From Planctomycetaceae bacterium (GTDB lineage Bacteria > Planctomycetota > Planctomycetia > Pirellulales > Pirellulaceae), in the NCBI GenBank assembly GCA_027487485.1, contig JAIYDN010000107.1, forward strand, positions 1-64,000: a stretch of 64,000 nucleotides of DNA, written 5' to 3'. Below, piece by piece: positions 26,208-35,635 of the stretch. The first letter of the stretch is position 1. Each line of letters begins with the position of its first letter. The position numbers and the translations under genes were made by a program. Below the pieces are notes generated by a model, which saw nothing but the letters and a program-made list of their open reading frames with translations, was not told the origin of the DNA and made no database searches.

Positions 26208-28681
26208 ACGTTCTAACCTTCACGTTGGTGTCGCCCTTGATGGCGAGTGTATCGGGCTATTCCGATTTCGTTTTCGGGAATCGGGCTTGGCTAGGTACCG
26301 CGATCGCAGTTGCTTTGGTATTCATGTTGCTGAGTTTTGCTTCGTATCGGCAAAGTCGGCTATCATGGTGGATGCGAATCCTTGGCGTTCTTCTACGAAG
26401 CATCGGAATCGGGCTTTTGCTTTTTTGCTTGCTCGAACCGATGGCGACGTTAGAACGGCCCAAGCCTCAAGCCAATAGCTTTGCAATTTTGGTCGATCGC
26501 AGCAAGAGTATGGATGTGCTGAATCAACAAAGAGTCCGGCAGGGTTCGCCTTCGCTCGGTAGTGTGCTTGACGATTCCTCTCCCTGGCTAGGTAAACTGG
26601 CCGATGATTTCCGTGTGCGGCGCTTTCTTTTCGATTCCAGCTTAGAACCGATCGACGCGTTTGGAAAAACGGAATACTCAGGCAACAATTCTGCGTTATA
26701 CGACAGTTTGAGTTCCCTGAAAGATCGCTTTCAAGGAAAGCCACTTGCGGGGGTCTTGCTGCTGACCGACGGCCAAGCCACGGACCGAGTACCAGAAGAT
26801 TTGGCTGCGGAATATGGTTTCCCCGTCTATCCCATTCGATTGGGAAACCAGAGCGCTCCGCAGGATGTTCGAATCGATTCCGTAACGATATCCCAGTCCG
26901 AATTCGAAACATCCCCTTGCACAGCCAAAGTCAAGGTGACACATCAGGGTTTCTCGGGTGACTCGATCCGTGTTGATTTGATCGACACGTCAGGCAAAGT
27001 CGTGGCAAGCCAAACGATTGCCATGCAACAAGATGATACACCGGTGATGGCGGAGTTTCGATTCAGGCCAGAAAAATCGGGGGTTCAAGGTTATCGCATT
27101 TTGGCCCGCAGAGATTCGGAACTGGCCACGGCAGATGCCACGCTAGTAGATGGCGTTCCAAAAAATAAGGATATTCTGGCCAGTGCAGAACTCACTTCAG
27201 AACTCACCCTAGGGAACAATAGTCGCTTTCTGGTCGTCGATCGTGGAAGGGGGCCGTACCGAATCCTTTATGTCGCGGGACGACCTAACTGGGAATACAA
27301 GTTTTTGAAACGAGCGCTCGATGAAGATGATGAGATCAAAATCACTTCCTTGATTCGAATCGCAAAAAAGGAAATCAAGTTTAACTTTCGAGACTCTGCC
27401 GTCGACCAATCGAATCCTTTGTTTTCGGGGTTCGAAGATGTCATTCCGGAGGAGAAAGAACAATATGATGAAACCGTCTTCGCGAGACTTGGGCTTTCCT
27501 CCGCCAACGAACTCAAGAAGGGGCTACCCAAGGATGCATCGGAGTTATTTGAATATAGTGCAATCATCATTGATGATCTTGAACATGATTTTTTTTCCGC
27601 CGACCAACAGTCGATGCTGCGTCAGTTCGTAGCCACGCGCGGCGGTGGATTGCTAGTCCTGGGGGGCGAAGAATCGCTCGGAGGGCGAGGGTTTCGCGAT
27701 TCTGTTTTAGGCCAATTGCTTCCTGTCTATGGAGAGGAAGCCCCTTCGGATTCGGAGACCAACAAGAATGAAGAACTCGAATTTGAAGATTCTCCTTCGG
27801 TCCGATATACCCTGACGCGCGAAGGTTGGTTGTTGCCATTTTTGCGCACCGAAGATAGCGAATCCAGCGAGAAAGAGAGGTTGGCAACGATGCCCAGTTT
27901 TGAGGTGTTGAACCGCACTCGCGGCGTAAAGCCGGGTGCATCGGTTCTCGCCGAAGCGGTTGATTCAACCGACACCAAAACACCCGCTCTGGTCACCCAA
28001 CGATTCGGTAAGGGACGCACCGCTGCCTTGCTCATCGGAGACATGTGGCGATGGGGTTTGCACAATTCAAGAAATACCCAATCGCCACTCTACCAATCAT
28101 GGAGGCAAATGGTGCGTTGGTTGATTGCCGATGTACCAAAAAGAATCCAGATGAAGATCGACGAATCCAATCAGTCGAACCGCTCCGTTCGTATACTCGT
28201 TGACGTCAAAGGGCCAGACTTTCGTTCCCTGGATAATGCAATCGTTTCGACCGTGATCGTCTCACCCTCAGGCAAGGAGACGCTTGTGCCGGCGGAAGCT
28301 TCTTCCAAGATTGCGGGACAATACGAATTGAGTTTGGTCGCTAATGAAGAAGGGATCTACTCCGTAACCGCCACCGTTACCGATGCGGATGGAAGCTTGT
28401 TGGGAACATCCCAGCTGGGTTGGATTCATGATCCAAACGCGGTAGAGTTTCAGCAGCTCGGCGAAAACACCAGTGCACTAGAGGGACTCGCCAAGGCAAC
28501 AGATGGCGAGATGATTGCGATAGAACAGCTTGAGTCGTTCGTCCAGTCATTAGAATCTCGCAAAGTACCAATAACCGAAACGAAAACCGAACCCTTATGG
28601 CATCAAGGCTGGATCCTATTGATTTCGCTGGCTTGCATTTGCGGTGAGTGGGGCTTGAGGAGACGCTATGGTTTGGCCTAG
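26204..28681 (+). CDS. Membrane protein with vWA and GATase-like domains
   Basis: An 825-residue protein. Two N-terminal spans (about 28-45 and 55-75), then a vWA domain with MIDAS DRSKS (FAILVDRSKSMDVL) and GVLLLTDGQATD. An Ig-like stretch follows. Then comes a GATase-1-like domain (GPYRILYVAGRPNWEYKFLK, GGGLLVLGGEESLGG) with the FGKGRTAALLIGDMWRWG motif. A C-terminal span (WILLISLACICGEWGL) closes it. Starts by ATGA overlap and its end overlaps the next gene by 14 bp. It is the second extracytoplasmic vWA subunit of the cluster. Confidence 0.9.
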   Translation: MNVLTFTLVSPLMASVSGYSDFVFGNRAWLGTAIAVALVFMLLSFASYRQSRLSWWMRILGVLLRSIGIGLLLFCLLEPMATLERPKPQANSFAILVDRSKSMDVLNQQRVRQGSPSLGSVLDDSSPWLGKLADDFRVRRFLFDSSLEPIDAFGKTEYSGNNSALYDSLSSLKDRFQGKPLAGVLLLTDGQATDRVPEDLAAEYGFPVYPIRLGNQSAPQDVRIDSVTISQSEFETSPCTAKVKVTHQGFSGDSIRVDLIDTSGKVVASQTIAMQQDDTPVMAEFRFRPEKSGVQGYRILARRDSELATADATLVDGVPKNKDILASAELTSELTLGNNSRFLVVDRGRGPYRILYVAGRPNWEYKFLKRALDEDDEIKITSLIRIAKKEIKFNFRDSAVDQSNPLFSGFEDVIPEEKEQYDETVFARLGLSSANELKKGLPKDASELFEYSAIIIDDLEHDFFSADQQSMLRQFVATRGGGLLVLGGEESLGGRGFRDSVLGQLLPVYGEEAPSDSETNKNEELEFEDSPSVRYTLTREGWLLPFLRTEDSESSEKERLATMPSFEVLNRTRGVKPGASVLAEAVDSTDTKTPALVTQRFGKGRTAALLIGDMWRWGLHNSRNTQSPLYQSWRQMVRWLIADVPKRIQMKIDESNQSNRSVRILVDVKGPDFRSLDNAIVSTVIVSPSGKETLVPAEASSKIAGQYELSLVANEEGIYSVTATVTDADGSLLGTSQLGWIHDPNAVEFQQLGENTSALEGLAKATDGEMIAIEQLESFVQSLESRKVPITETKTEPLWHQGWILLISLACICGEWGLRRRYGLA

Positions 28682-29732
28682 TTGCAAAGATCCCAAAATC
28701 AGCGTTCGTATCCATTCCCATCGCGGTTCGTTTGCAACTGTTTTTTTGACAGCGTTGATGATGGGCATGGGTTCGGTGTCCATCATCCGATCGGAGGACG
28801 ACGTTGCTCCGAAGCGTAATGCCATGATCGTTATTGGGGCTGCGGGCGAAGAAAGTTACGCTGAAATCTTCCGAGCAGCAGCCATGCAATGGGTTGAAGC
28901 GTGTCATGCGAACGAGATCGAAGTTATTTTGGTCGATGGTGCAGGCAGCGAGGAAAACCAGGAATCCGATCGCGAGCGCGTTCTGGGCTGGATCGAATCT
29001 GAGCCAGCGACCGAGCGGTGGCTCGTGTTGATTGGGCACGGAACCAGCGATCGCGATGCATCGAATTTTAATCTTCGAGGACGCGATCTTTCCGATGAAG
29101 ATTTAGCCAAGTCGTTGGGCAAGCAAGAAGGTTCGCGATGGTTGATTGTTCATGGTGGATCGAGCAGTGGTCCGTGGATCAATGCACTCTCCGGCCCGAA
29201 CCGCGTGGTGGTTACGGCTACCAAAAGCGGAGCGGAACAGAACTACGCTCGGTTTGGAGAGTACCTGTCACTGGCGATCAATGACCCTGATTCGGACTTA
29301 GACCATGACCACCAGATATCCGTCTTGGAAGCATTTTTAGCGGCTTCCAAACGAGTTACCCAGTTCTATTCCAACGAAGACAGAATACCTTCCGAACAGG
29401 CTTTGCTTGACGACAACAATGATAAGAAAGGAACTCCTGCCGTTTTCTATCGGGGAGTGCGACCCGTCAAATCACCAGCGGAAGGTTTGAAGCCAGACGG
29501 ACTTTTAGCCAGTCGCATTCAGATAGCCTCGCTGAAAAAGCAAATGGCATTGACCTTCGCCCAACAATCGGAAATTGAGCATTTGGAAGAGCAACTGGAA
29601 GTACTACGAGCCAGAAAGCAGCTTCTGGAGGAATCAGCCTACTACGGAGAACTGGAATCTTTGATGATGGAAGTCATTCGGGTCCGTGCCATCGACTCAT
29701 CGGGCATTGACCCATTTGGCAGCGAGCCATAG
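28668..29732 (+). CDS. Caspase-fold (C13-like) exported protein apparently lacking the catalytic cysteine
   Basis: A 354-residue exported protein. Signal/membrane segment at about 22-42. The fold resembles legumain/caspase-type peptidases: AMIVIGAAGEESYAEIFRAA, then RWLVLIGHGTSD with the expected catalytic histidine. At the position where Cys is expected the sequence reads WLIVHGGSSSGPWINAL, without cysteine. NRVVVTATKSGAEQNYARFG and the DHDHQISVLEAF segment follow. A C-terminal coiled coil (about 280-335) ends it. It overlaps the previous gene by 14 bp and closes the MoxR/vWA cluster. It is probably a non-catalytic or altered peptidase-like subunit. Confidence 0.8.
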   Translation: MVWPSCKDPKISVRIHSHRGSFATVFLTALMMGMGSVSIIRSEDDVAPKRNAMIVIGAAGEESYAEIFRAAAMQWVEACHANEIEVILVDGAGSEENQESDRERVLGWIESEPATERWLVLIGHGTSDRDASNFNLRGRDLSDEDLAKSLGKQEGSRWLIVHGGSSSGPWINALSGPNRVVVTATKSGAEQNYARFGEYLSLAINDPDSDLDHDHQISVLEAFLAASKRVTQFYSNEDRIPSEQALLDDNNDKKGTPAVFYRGVRPVKSPAEGLKPDGLLASRIQIASLKKQMALTFAQQSEIEHLEEQLEVLRARKQLLEESAYYGELESLMMEVIRVRAIDSSGIDPFGSEP

Positions 29733-29746
29733 CGGTATGCTTTCGT

Positions 29747-30844
29747 TCAGCCGATTAACTCTGCGACTCGATTGGCGCTACCCCAAGATAGTGTTAAGCC
29801 CGAGCCGCCGTGCCCGTAACAGTGAATCAATCGAGCGTTGATAGGGTCGGGTTCGATGCGAACAGCATCCCGCATCGGCCGAAGGCCTGCCAAGTTCTCG
29901 CATCGTTTCCCGTCGCGAATTGAATCGCTCGCAGCAACACAGCGACGGTAGATCTTGTCACACCGCTCATCGATCTCCAACGGGAATGGATTTCTCGGGT
30001 CAACATCACCATGAATTTCAATCGCTGTTCCGCCGCAAATCGAATCGATTCGAGAACCCTGCCGAGGCACGATGTACAGCGGTTCTTTGGCAAACACACC
30101 ATGCCCTAGCGAAAAGGCATAGCTTTGATTGGGGGCTTCTACCCGAACCACCAGTCCTGCCAACAGTCGCATCTTGGCGGTGGAAGGGTCTTCTTGGACC
30201 AACCGCTTGGCCCCCCAACCGGTGCAATTGATCACAAAATCATGGCGACTTAGTAAATCGGAAAACCCATCAATCCATCGGTTCTCAAAAACGACAGGCC
30301 TAACGGATTCGGCTTTGGTTTGTAAAAATCGAAGGTAGTCGGGCATCCTGGCAACCACGCTTCGGAACTGAAGCTGAGATGTAAATACCCGGTCACCAAT
30401 CTCAGGGAAGTGAATCACTTGCGACGGAACCAAAGGCGATCTGCGAAAGTCAATTCCAGGAAGCTCTCGCCACCAATACGGTTCGGCTTCTTTGAGCGAT
30501 ACCTCGGCTGGATCTTGAACGTGCTTCACAGAACCATGCAGATGTTCCTCGAACTTGCTTTGATCTTCTTCGCCAAGCCATTCGCGAAACTCAACAATCG
30601 AGGTTCCGCTTTGGCGAGCTAGCTCTGGATTCGAGGCAATTTGGTAAAGTTCCTGCCAAGTCTCAATCGCCCAAGAGCGATGGTAATGACCAACGAAATA
30701 GGGCCCCCAGTAGGCAGCCGAGACCGCAGACGTGGTCTCGGAAGATGGCTGCCCACTAATAATGGTCAAGTGATGCCCTGCGCTAGCCAACCGACATGCA
30801 GCGCTGAGTCCAATGACACCACTTCCAACAATCGCGATATTCAA
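29747..30844 (-). CDS. FAD-dependent D-amino-acid-oxidase-like enzyme
   Basis: A 365-residue DAO-family flavoenzyme. The dinucleotide-binding motif is at the very N-terminus (NIAIVGSGVIGLSAACRLAS). Further family features are YWGPYFVGHYHRSW, VINCTGWGAKRLV, an IVPRQGSRID strand, the GLRPMRDAVRIEPD segment and the C-terminal HCYGHGGSGLTLSWG. This fits oxidation of a D-amino acid or similar amine; the substrate cannot be named. The start is TTG 30844, supported by GAGG eight bases upstream and by lying 5 bp after the stop of the S9 peptidase gene, so the two are co-transcribed. Confidence 0.9.
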   Translation of the reverse strand: MNIAIVGSGVIGLSAACRLASAGHHLTIISGQPSSETTSAVSAAYWGPYFVGHYHRSWAIETWQELYQIASNPELARQSGTSIVEFREWLGEEDQSKFEEHLHGSVKHVQDPAEVSLKEAEPYWWRELPGIDFRRSPLVPSQVIHFPEIGDRVFTSQLQFRSVVARMPDYLRFLQTKAESVRPVVFENRWIDGFSDLLSRHDFVINCTGWGAKRLVQEDPSTAKMRLLAGLVVRVEAPNQSYAFSLGHGVFAKEPLYIVPRQGSRIDSICGGTAIEIHGDVDPRNPFPLEIDERCDKIYRRCVAASDSIRDGKRCENLAGLRPMRDAVRIEPDPINARLIHCYGHGGSGLTLSWGSANRVAELIG

Positions 30845-30849
30845 GTTGG

Positions 30850-32868
30850 CTACCTCGCCCCAAGCAAGTACTGCTCAACGAATAACACGGTAGCATAGAA
30901 CTGATAGTCTGCGTTGTTCTTTTTGCGAAAGCCGTGCCCTTCATCATTGGCCATCAAGTACCAAACGGGGCTATTGTTGTTCTGGACTTTGGCCACCATT
31001 TGTTCCGCTTCGCTAAGAGGCACACGAGGGTCATTCCCGCCTTGCACAACAAAAAGAGGCTTTGAAATCTTTCCGGAGTTGTTCAGTGGAGCGATTCGTT
31101 CAAAGAACGATGCGATCTCTGGATCGCGTTCATCCCCGTATTCGACACGGCGCAAATCGCGTCGGTAGCTTTCCGTGTTTTTTAGGAAGGTACCGAAATG
31201 GGAAATGCCGACAACATCCAAGGAGCAGGCGATTCGGTCGTTGTAGTCCACGGCACAAGCGAGCGTCATGTAACCGCCATAGCTTCCGCCGGTGATCATC
31301 ACTCGCGATGCGTCGAGATCCTTGGAGTCAGCAATCCAATCGAGCAAGGCACCGATGTCCTTTACAGAATCAAGGCGTTTCAGCCCGTTGTCCATGGCGA
31401 CAAAAGACTTTCCGTATCCCACGCTGCCACGCACGTTAGGGAACAAAATTGCACAACCAAGTTCATTCAGGAAATAATTGTTCCGACCCAAAAACGTAGG
31501 TCGCGACTGGCCTTCAGGGCCACCATGAATGTTGATGATGACAGGCCGTTTTCCAGTGAACCGCGATGTGGGTTGATACAAGAACCCACTGATCATTTTG
31601 CCATCGAATGATTTCCATTCGACAAGCTTCGCCGCTGGCAACTCGCTCGCTACCAACCCACCCATTTCGCTCTCTGTCCAACGTGTCAACTGAAGTGACT
31701 TAGCGTCCACACTGTAGACATCGGACGAGCTTTGTGCCGAAGTCATGCTGACGCTGAACTCCGAATCGCCGTTGCGCCATGCCCCTATGGAGACGACACC
31801 CACCGGCAAATTCGGAACCTGTTGTTTCACGCCCGTTTTCGTGTCCATGATAAACAACTGTGTCCGGCCCCGTTCGTTGATGGCGAAAGCAAGTTTGCTT
31901 CCATCATGGGAGAGTTCAAAGCCCTCGACGTCGCTTGCGAGATCTTGGCTCAGCGAAACCATCTTTTTGTCGCTAAGGGACATGCGAGCCAATTGCTGAA
32001 ACTCGCCCGACTCATCACTGGTCAAATAGATGGACTTTCCATCTTTGCTGAATTCAGCACCACCGTAGGCAACATCTTTGTTCGGATCGGTCAACAAGGT
32101 TAGCTTGCCGGTCGCGACGTCAGCCAGATAGATATTCGACTTATTCACAGACAAATATTCCATCACCAACAACGTTGCATCGTCTGGCGACCAATCTTGA
32201 ACCGACCAACCTCCACCTGTGACTTGAACAACCAGCTTGTCCGCTTTGGGATCAAGAGGGTCCATCATCCACAAATCGCGGTCCGCACCATTTCTTCGAG
32301 TGGATCCGTAGCAGATTCGTTTCTTATCGCTGCTCCAAGCCCAACCGCCGTTTTGGGATCGACCACCATCGGTCAGAAGCGTGGATTCGCCCGATGCAAC
32401 GTCAAGGCGATAGATCTGCCCGAATTCGTTCCCACCAACGTCCTTGGTGAAAAGGAAGTAATTGCCATGAAGCGGCTCGTAAGAAGCAGTTCCAACGGGC
32501 TCGTTGAAGAAGGTTAGCTGGTAACGGGAACCCACCGGCGAAGCAACGCGATGCACTTGATTGGAGTTCGCAAATCGCGTTGAAATCAACATGGAACGGT
32601 CGGTAGGGTGCCAGTCGAGAACACTGGCTCCACGCGCTTCCGTGTACTTACGAACCTTGTCCGAAAGAGCAACCGGGATCGAAGGAATTCCTTCGATCTT
32701 GAGATTGTCCCCTGGCTTGATGATCGGCGTTTCGGCAGGCTTGTCCTGCGCATTCAGTTGACCGAGACAGGAATTCAAAACGAGCGTTGCTAGAAACAAC
32801 GCAGGGAAGAGAGACAGCGAGAAACGACCACGATTTCGTTGTTGCACGATTGGAATGCCTTTCGTCAT
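30850..32868 (-). CDS. Secreted S9-family prolyl-oligopeptidase-like serine peptidase
   Basis: About 672 residues with a signal peptide (about 10-38, cleavage near LNAQ). The N-terminal two thirds form a WD/TolB-like propeller (for example DWSPDDATLLVMEYL and GGAEFSKDGKSIYLTSDESG). The C-terminal alpha/beta-hydrolase domain has the nucleophile motif GGSYGGYM, with FVVQGGNDPRVPLSEAEQMV and NDEGHGF carrying the likely Asp and His. Expected to cleave short peptides after export. The start chosen is ATG 32868; an upstream TTG at 32892 is possible. The DAO-like gene follows after 5 bp. Confidence 0.92.
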   Translation of the reverse strand: MTKGIPIVQQRNRGRFSLSLFPALFLATLVLNSCLGQLNAQDKPAETPIIKPGDNLKIEGIPSIPVALSDKVRKYTEARGASVLDWHPTDRSMLISTRFANSNQVHRVASPVGSRYQLTFFNEPVGTASYEPLHGNYFLFTKDVGGNEFGQIYRLDVASGESTLLTDGGRSQNGGWAWSSDKKRICYGSTRRNGADRDLWMMDPLDPKADKLVVQVTGGGWSVQDWSPDDATLLVMEYLSVNKSNIYLADVATGKLTLLTDPNKDVAYGGAEFSKDGKSIYLTSDESGEFQQLARMSLSDKKMVSLSQDLASDVEGFELSHDGSKLAFAINERGRTQLFIMDTKTGVKQQVPNLPVGVVSIGAWRNGDSEFSVSMTSAQSSSDVYSVDAKSLQLTRWTESEMGGLVASELPAAKLVEWKSFDGKMISGFLYQPTSRFTGKRPVIINIHGGPEGQSRPTFLGRNNYFLNELGCAILFPNVRGSVGYGKSFVAMDNGLKRLDSVKDIGALLDWIADSKDLDASRVMITGGSYGGYMTLACAVDYNDRIACSLDVVGISHFGTFLKNTESYRRDLRRVEYGDERDPEIASFFERIAPLNNSGKISKPLFVVQGGNDPRVPLSEAEQMVAKVQNNNSPVWYLMANDEGHGFRKKNNADYQFYATVLFVEQYLLGAR

Positions 32869-33016
32869 GGATGAGTGCGTAACTCGCTGCAATCCTAAAT
32901 GGTAGCGACGAGAATGTCACCCATGATACAAGAAATTTATTCCGACTTTCTCGCGAACCACTGCGCTCATGGAAATCATTGCGATCGGTCCCGCAAATCT
33001 ATCGGCTGCATTCAGT

Positions 33017-35089
33017 CTATCGGCCGAACCACCGAGAACGTACTTGCCGGAGCGTTCCACTGACGGTCGAGCCGGTCGAGGCCGAACTGCTTTCTCCCTC
33101 AGGAGAAATCGCTGGTCGGTCACAGTTTTCCGTCTGCTCCATTGCAACGTTGTTCAATCGGGTGCTTCTCGAGTTATTCAGCCAGTTGGACAAAAGGCTG
33201 AAGGCTAAATCCCTGGCGTTGGCTAATTCCCGTTCCATGGCATTCGTTAGGTTGGAGCGAGTGCCAGTCCCCGTAAGCGAGGTGTTCGAAGTGGATGCGG
33301 CTACGATGGGGCTTGTCGTTGTGATCACTAACTGCCCTGTGAGAAGTCGCCCCACGTCGCCGCGTTCGAAGTCCGTAATCTGCAATATCCAACGCCCTTT
33401 AGCGTTCTTGCCATCGAACGCACTCAGCGACTGCTCGGATCGGACGGTACCTCGCAGGGTGGAAAGCGAAGCCACGCTGGTGGTCGCTTCATCGGATAAT
33501 GTCACCTGAATGTTGTCGGACGATCCACCGCGTCGATTGATCAGAGATCGGGATGTCCCATCGGGCGCTATCAGCAGAATTCCAAGATCGCGGACGTAAG
33601 TGTGCGATATGTTCAACACGACATCCAAGTCCGAAATGATGATTCCATCGGGCACATCGATCGGAAAGCGATGTACGGTCGCCACGGAGGTCGCGTCGTT
33701 GATGTTTTGAATGCCCGAAACGCTGTAGGTTCGCTGCGTCGATTGCGGGGGCGGATTGGTTACGGTACCTCTGAGTGCCTCAGCGGCTTTGCCAACATTG
33801 ATGCGGCCAAATTGCGAAGTCGAGCCACGTAATACATTGTCGGTGTTTGCCATCAATGCATCGGTAATCTGAGTGGCCGTTCGAGTCGGGTTCTGACTCC
33901 ATAACAATGCCAGCGCTCCGGCTACGTGCGGCGCGGCCATGGACGTTCCACTCAACGTTCCATATCGATTGTTCGGCAGAGTACTAAGGATGCTTTGGCC
34001 AGGCGCAACAACATCGACATTCGTGCCGAAATTGGAAAAGCTAGCAAGAGTATCCGTTCGGGTAGATGCACCTACGGAAATAACCCCAGTGTAATTGGCC
34101 GGATAAGATGGGGTGCTCACATTGTTGGACGATTCATTGCCAGCGGCTGCGACAAAGATCCCTCCACTGGATATAAACTGAGTGATCGCGGATTGAAGAG
34201 CCGACGAAAAACCGCCTCCGCCCCAGCTTGCGTTGATCACTTTGGCACCGTTGACGCGCGCGTAATTGATTGCGGAAATGGCGCTGCTTAACGAACCGGA
34301 ACCGTTCGCGTCCAGGAACTTCAAAGCCATGATCGACGTTTGCCAAGCTACCCCAACGACTCCAACACCGTTGTTGCCCACGGCACCAATCGTGCCGGCC
34401 ACGTGAGTTCCATGGCCATTGTCGTCCATCGGGTTGTTGTCGTTGTTGGCGAAATCCCAGCCGCGAATGTCGTCAACATATCCATTGCGATCGTCGTCTA
34501 CCCCATTGCCAGCCACCTCGTTGCGATTGATCCAAATATTGGCCGCGAGGTCCGGATGGTTGTAATCGATGCCCGAATCAATCACGGCTGTAACTACGGT
34601 ACTGGTCGTTCCCAACGCCCATGCGGGCTCAATGTTGATATCAGCGGTGGTTGAGCCTCCCTGCGAGCCATTATTGGTGAGTCCCCAAAGGGATGAGAAC
34701 GAGGGATCGTTAGGGAGGGATTGAGCTTGAATCTTGAAGTCGGGTGTTGCTTGAATGACATCGGCTCTCGATTGAAATGCCAGGAGGGCCTGGGTCAACG
34801 GAACATTGGAACCGACATCCACACGGAACCAGCCGTCGTCGGTCAGCTGCTTCGCAATGGTACCTCCCGCATACTGCTGGCCGATCAATGCAGCCGGTGT
34901 TGCGTTGCGAAACTGAACCAAAAGCTCATCAGGATCCGCAAGTTGGCTGGACACCTGAAACGAGTCGATAGCCATCAATTGTCTGGATTCGAGGCCTTCC
35001 AGAACAAGACGCCTTGATGGGGAATGCTTTTTTCTCTTGGGTTTGAGGCGGTCCGACTTTGGTTGACCACGGAAAAGCCAGTTCTGCAT
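33017..35089 (-). CDS. Secreted subtilisin-family protease (S8) with P/proprotein-convertase domain
   Basis: A 690-residue subtilase. The N-terminus has basic residues and RRLVLEGLESRQLMA, a planctomycete LEPR-xLL-like export motif. A propeptide of about 90 residues follows. The S8 catalytic domain has Asp in VVTAVIDSGIDYNHPDL, His in DNGHGTHVAGTIGA and Ser in SGTSMAAPHVAGALALLW. A P domain follows (YSVSGIQNINDATSVATVHR to GQLVITTTSP), as in proprotein convertases. The last ~80 residues are low-complexity. GAGGTG seven bases upstream supports ATG 35089. It is divergent from the TolC-like gene. Confidence 0.94.
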   Translation of the reverse strand: MQNWLFRGQPKSDRLKPKRKKHSPSRRLVLEGLESRQLMAIDSFQVSSQLADPDELLVQFRNATPAALIGQQYAGGTIAKQLTDDGWFRVDVGSNVPLTQALLAFQSRADVIQATPDFKIQAQSLPNDPSFSSLWGLTNNGSQGGSTTADINIEPAWALGTTSTVVTAVIDSGIDYNHPDLAANIWINRNEVAGNGVDDDRNGYVDDIRGWDFANNDNNPMDDNGHGTHVAGTIGAVGNNGVGVVGVAWQTSIMALKFLDANGSGSLSSAISAINYARVNGAKVINASWGGGGFSSALQSAITQFISSGGIFVAAAGNESSNNVSTPSYPANYTGVISVGASTRTDTLASFSNFGTNVDVVAPGQSILSTLPNNRYGTLSGTSMAAPHVAGALALLWSQNPTRTATQITDALMANTDNVLRGSTSQFGRINVGKAAEALRGTVTNPPPQSTQRTYSVSGIQNINDATSVATVHRFPIDVPDGIIISDLDVVLNISHTYVRDLGILLIAPDGTSRSLINRRGGSSDNIQVTLSDEATTSVASLSTLRGTVRSEQSLSAFDGKNAKGRWILQITDFERGDVGRLLTGQLVITTTSPIVAASTSNTSLTGTGTRSNLTNAMERELANARDLAFSLLSNWLNNSRSTRLNNVAMEQTENCDRPAISPEGESSSASTGSTVSGTLRQVRSRWFGR

Positions 35090-35635
35090 CTTGATTCACC
35101 TCAGAAGATTGCGATCCACCACGAAAAGAAGAAGAGTGCCAGGATTGTTTCGGATTCGATTGGGGGCGGCAAGTTCCCGCGGTGGTGAATTTTTCGTAAT
35201 TGAGGTCAAGCTTGCCGGGCAAAGCCCTATGTCCCGCTTACTTCGAGCAGACCGCAACAGTCGCTCAAATTGCCTAAGCGTCCGAAAGTCATACAGGCAG
35301 GCGTCGAATCCAACGCATGCAGAGCAAATTTCCCTGAGACACTTGGGCTTCAAAAACTTTATCCCGAAAAATCCACCCAATCGTCAAAGTTTAGCAGGGT
35401 GGTTGCCGATACTCCTTCTGCACTCTTGAAAAGCGATTCATTCTTCAATGGATTGCCCTTTCAGGTTTGCGTTAGGGGGGGAACCTAACTCAAGTATCGA
35501 AAAACGAATGCTGTCATTCAAGTTCGCTCGGTTGCGAATAGGAATGGACGCATTGGGCAATGTGTTGCACTTCCGTGCAGGAATCGCATCGCCAACGTGG
35601 CTCGAAACACGTCGACAGACGGGACTCCCTGGCTC
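35090..35635. other. Divergent intergenic region between the subtilisin and TolC-like genes
   Basis: About 545 bp holding the promoters of two divergent genes. Short reading frames exist on both strands, but none has a recognisable domain or a convincing ribosome binding site. No repeat or RNA element was recognised. Confidence 0.4.

Noticed and set aside
35096-35380. 94-codon minus-strand frame upstream of the subtilisin gene
   Set aside because: Overlaps the subtilisin 5' region and promoter; no recognisable domain or ribosome binding site.
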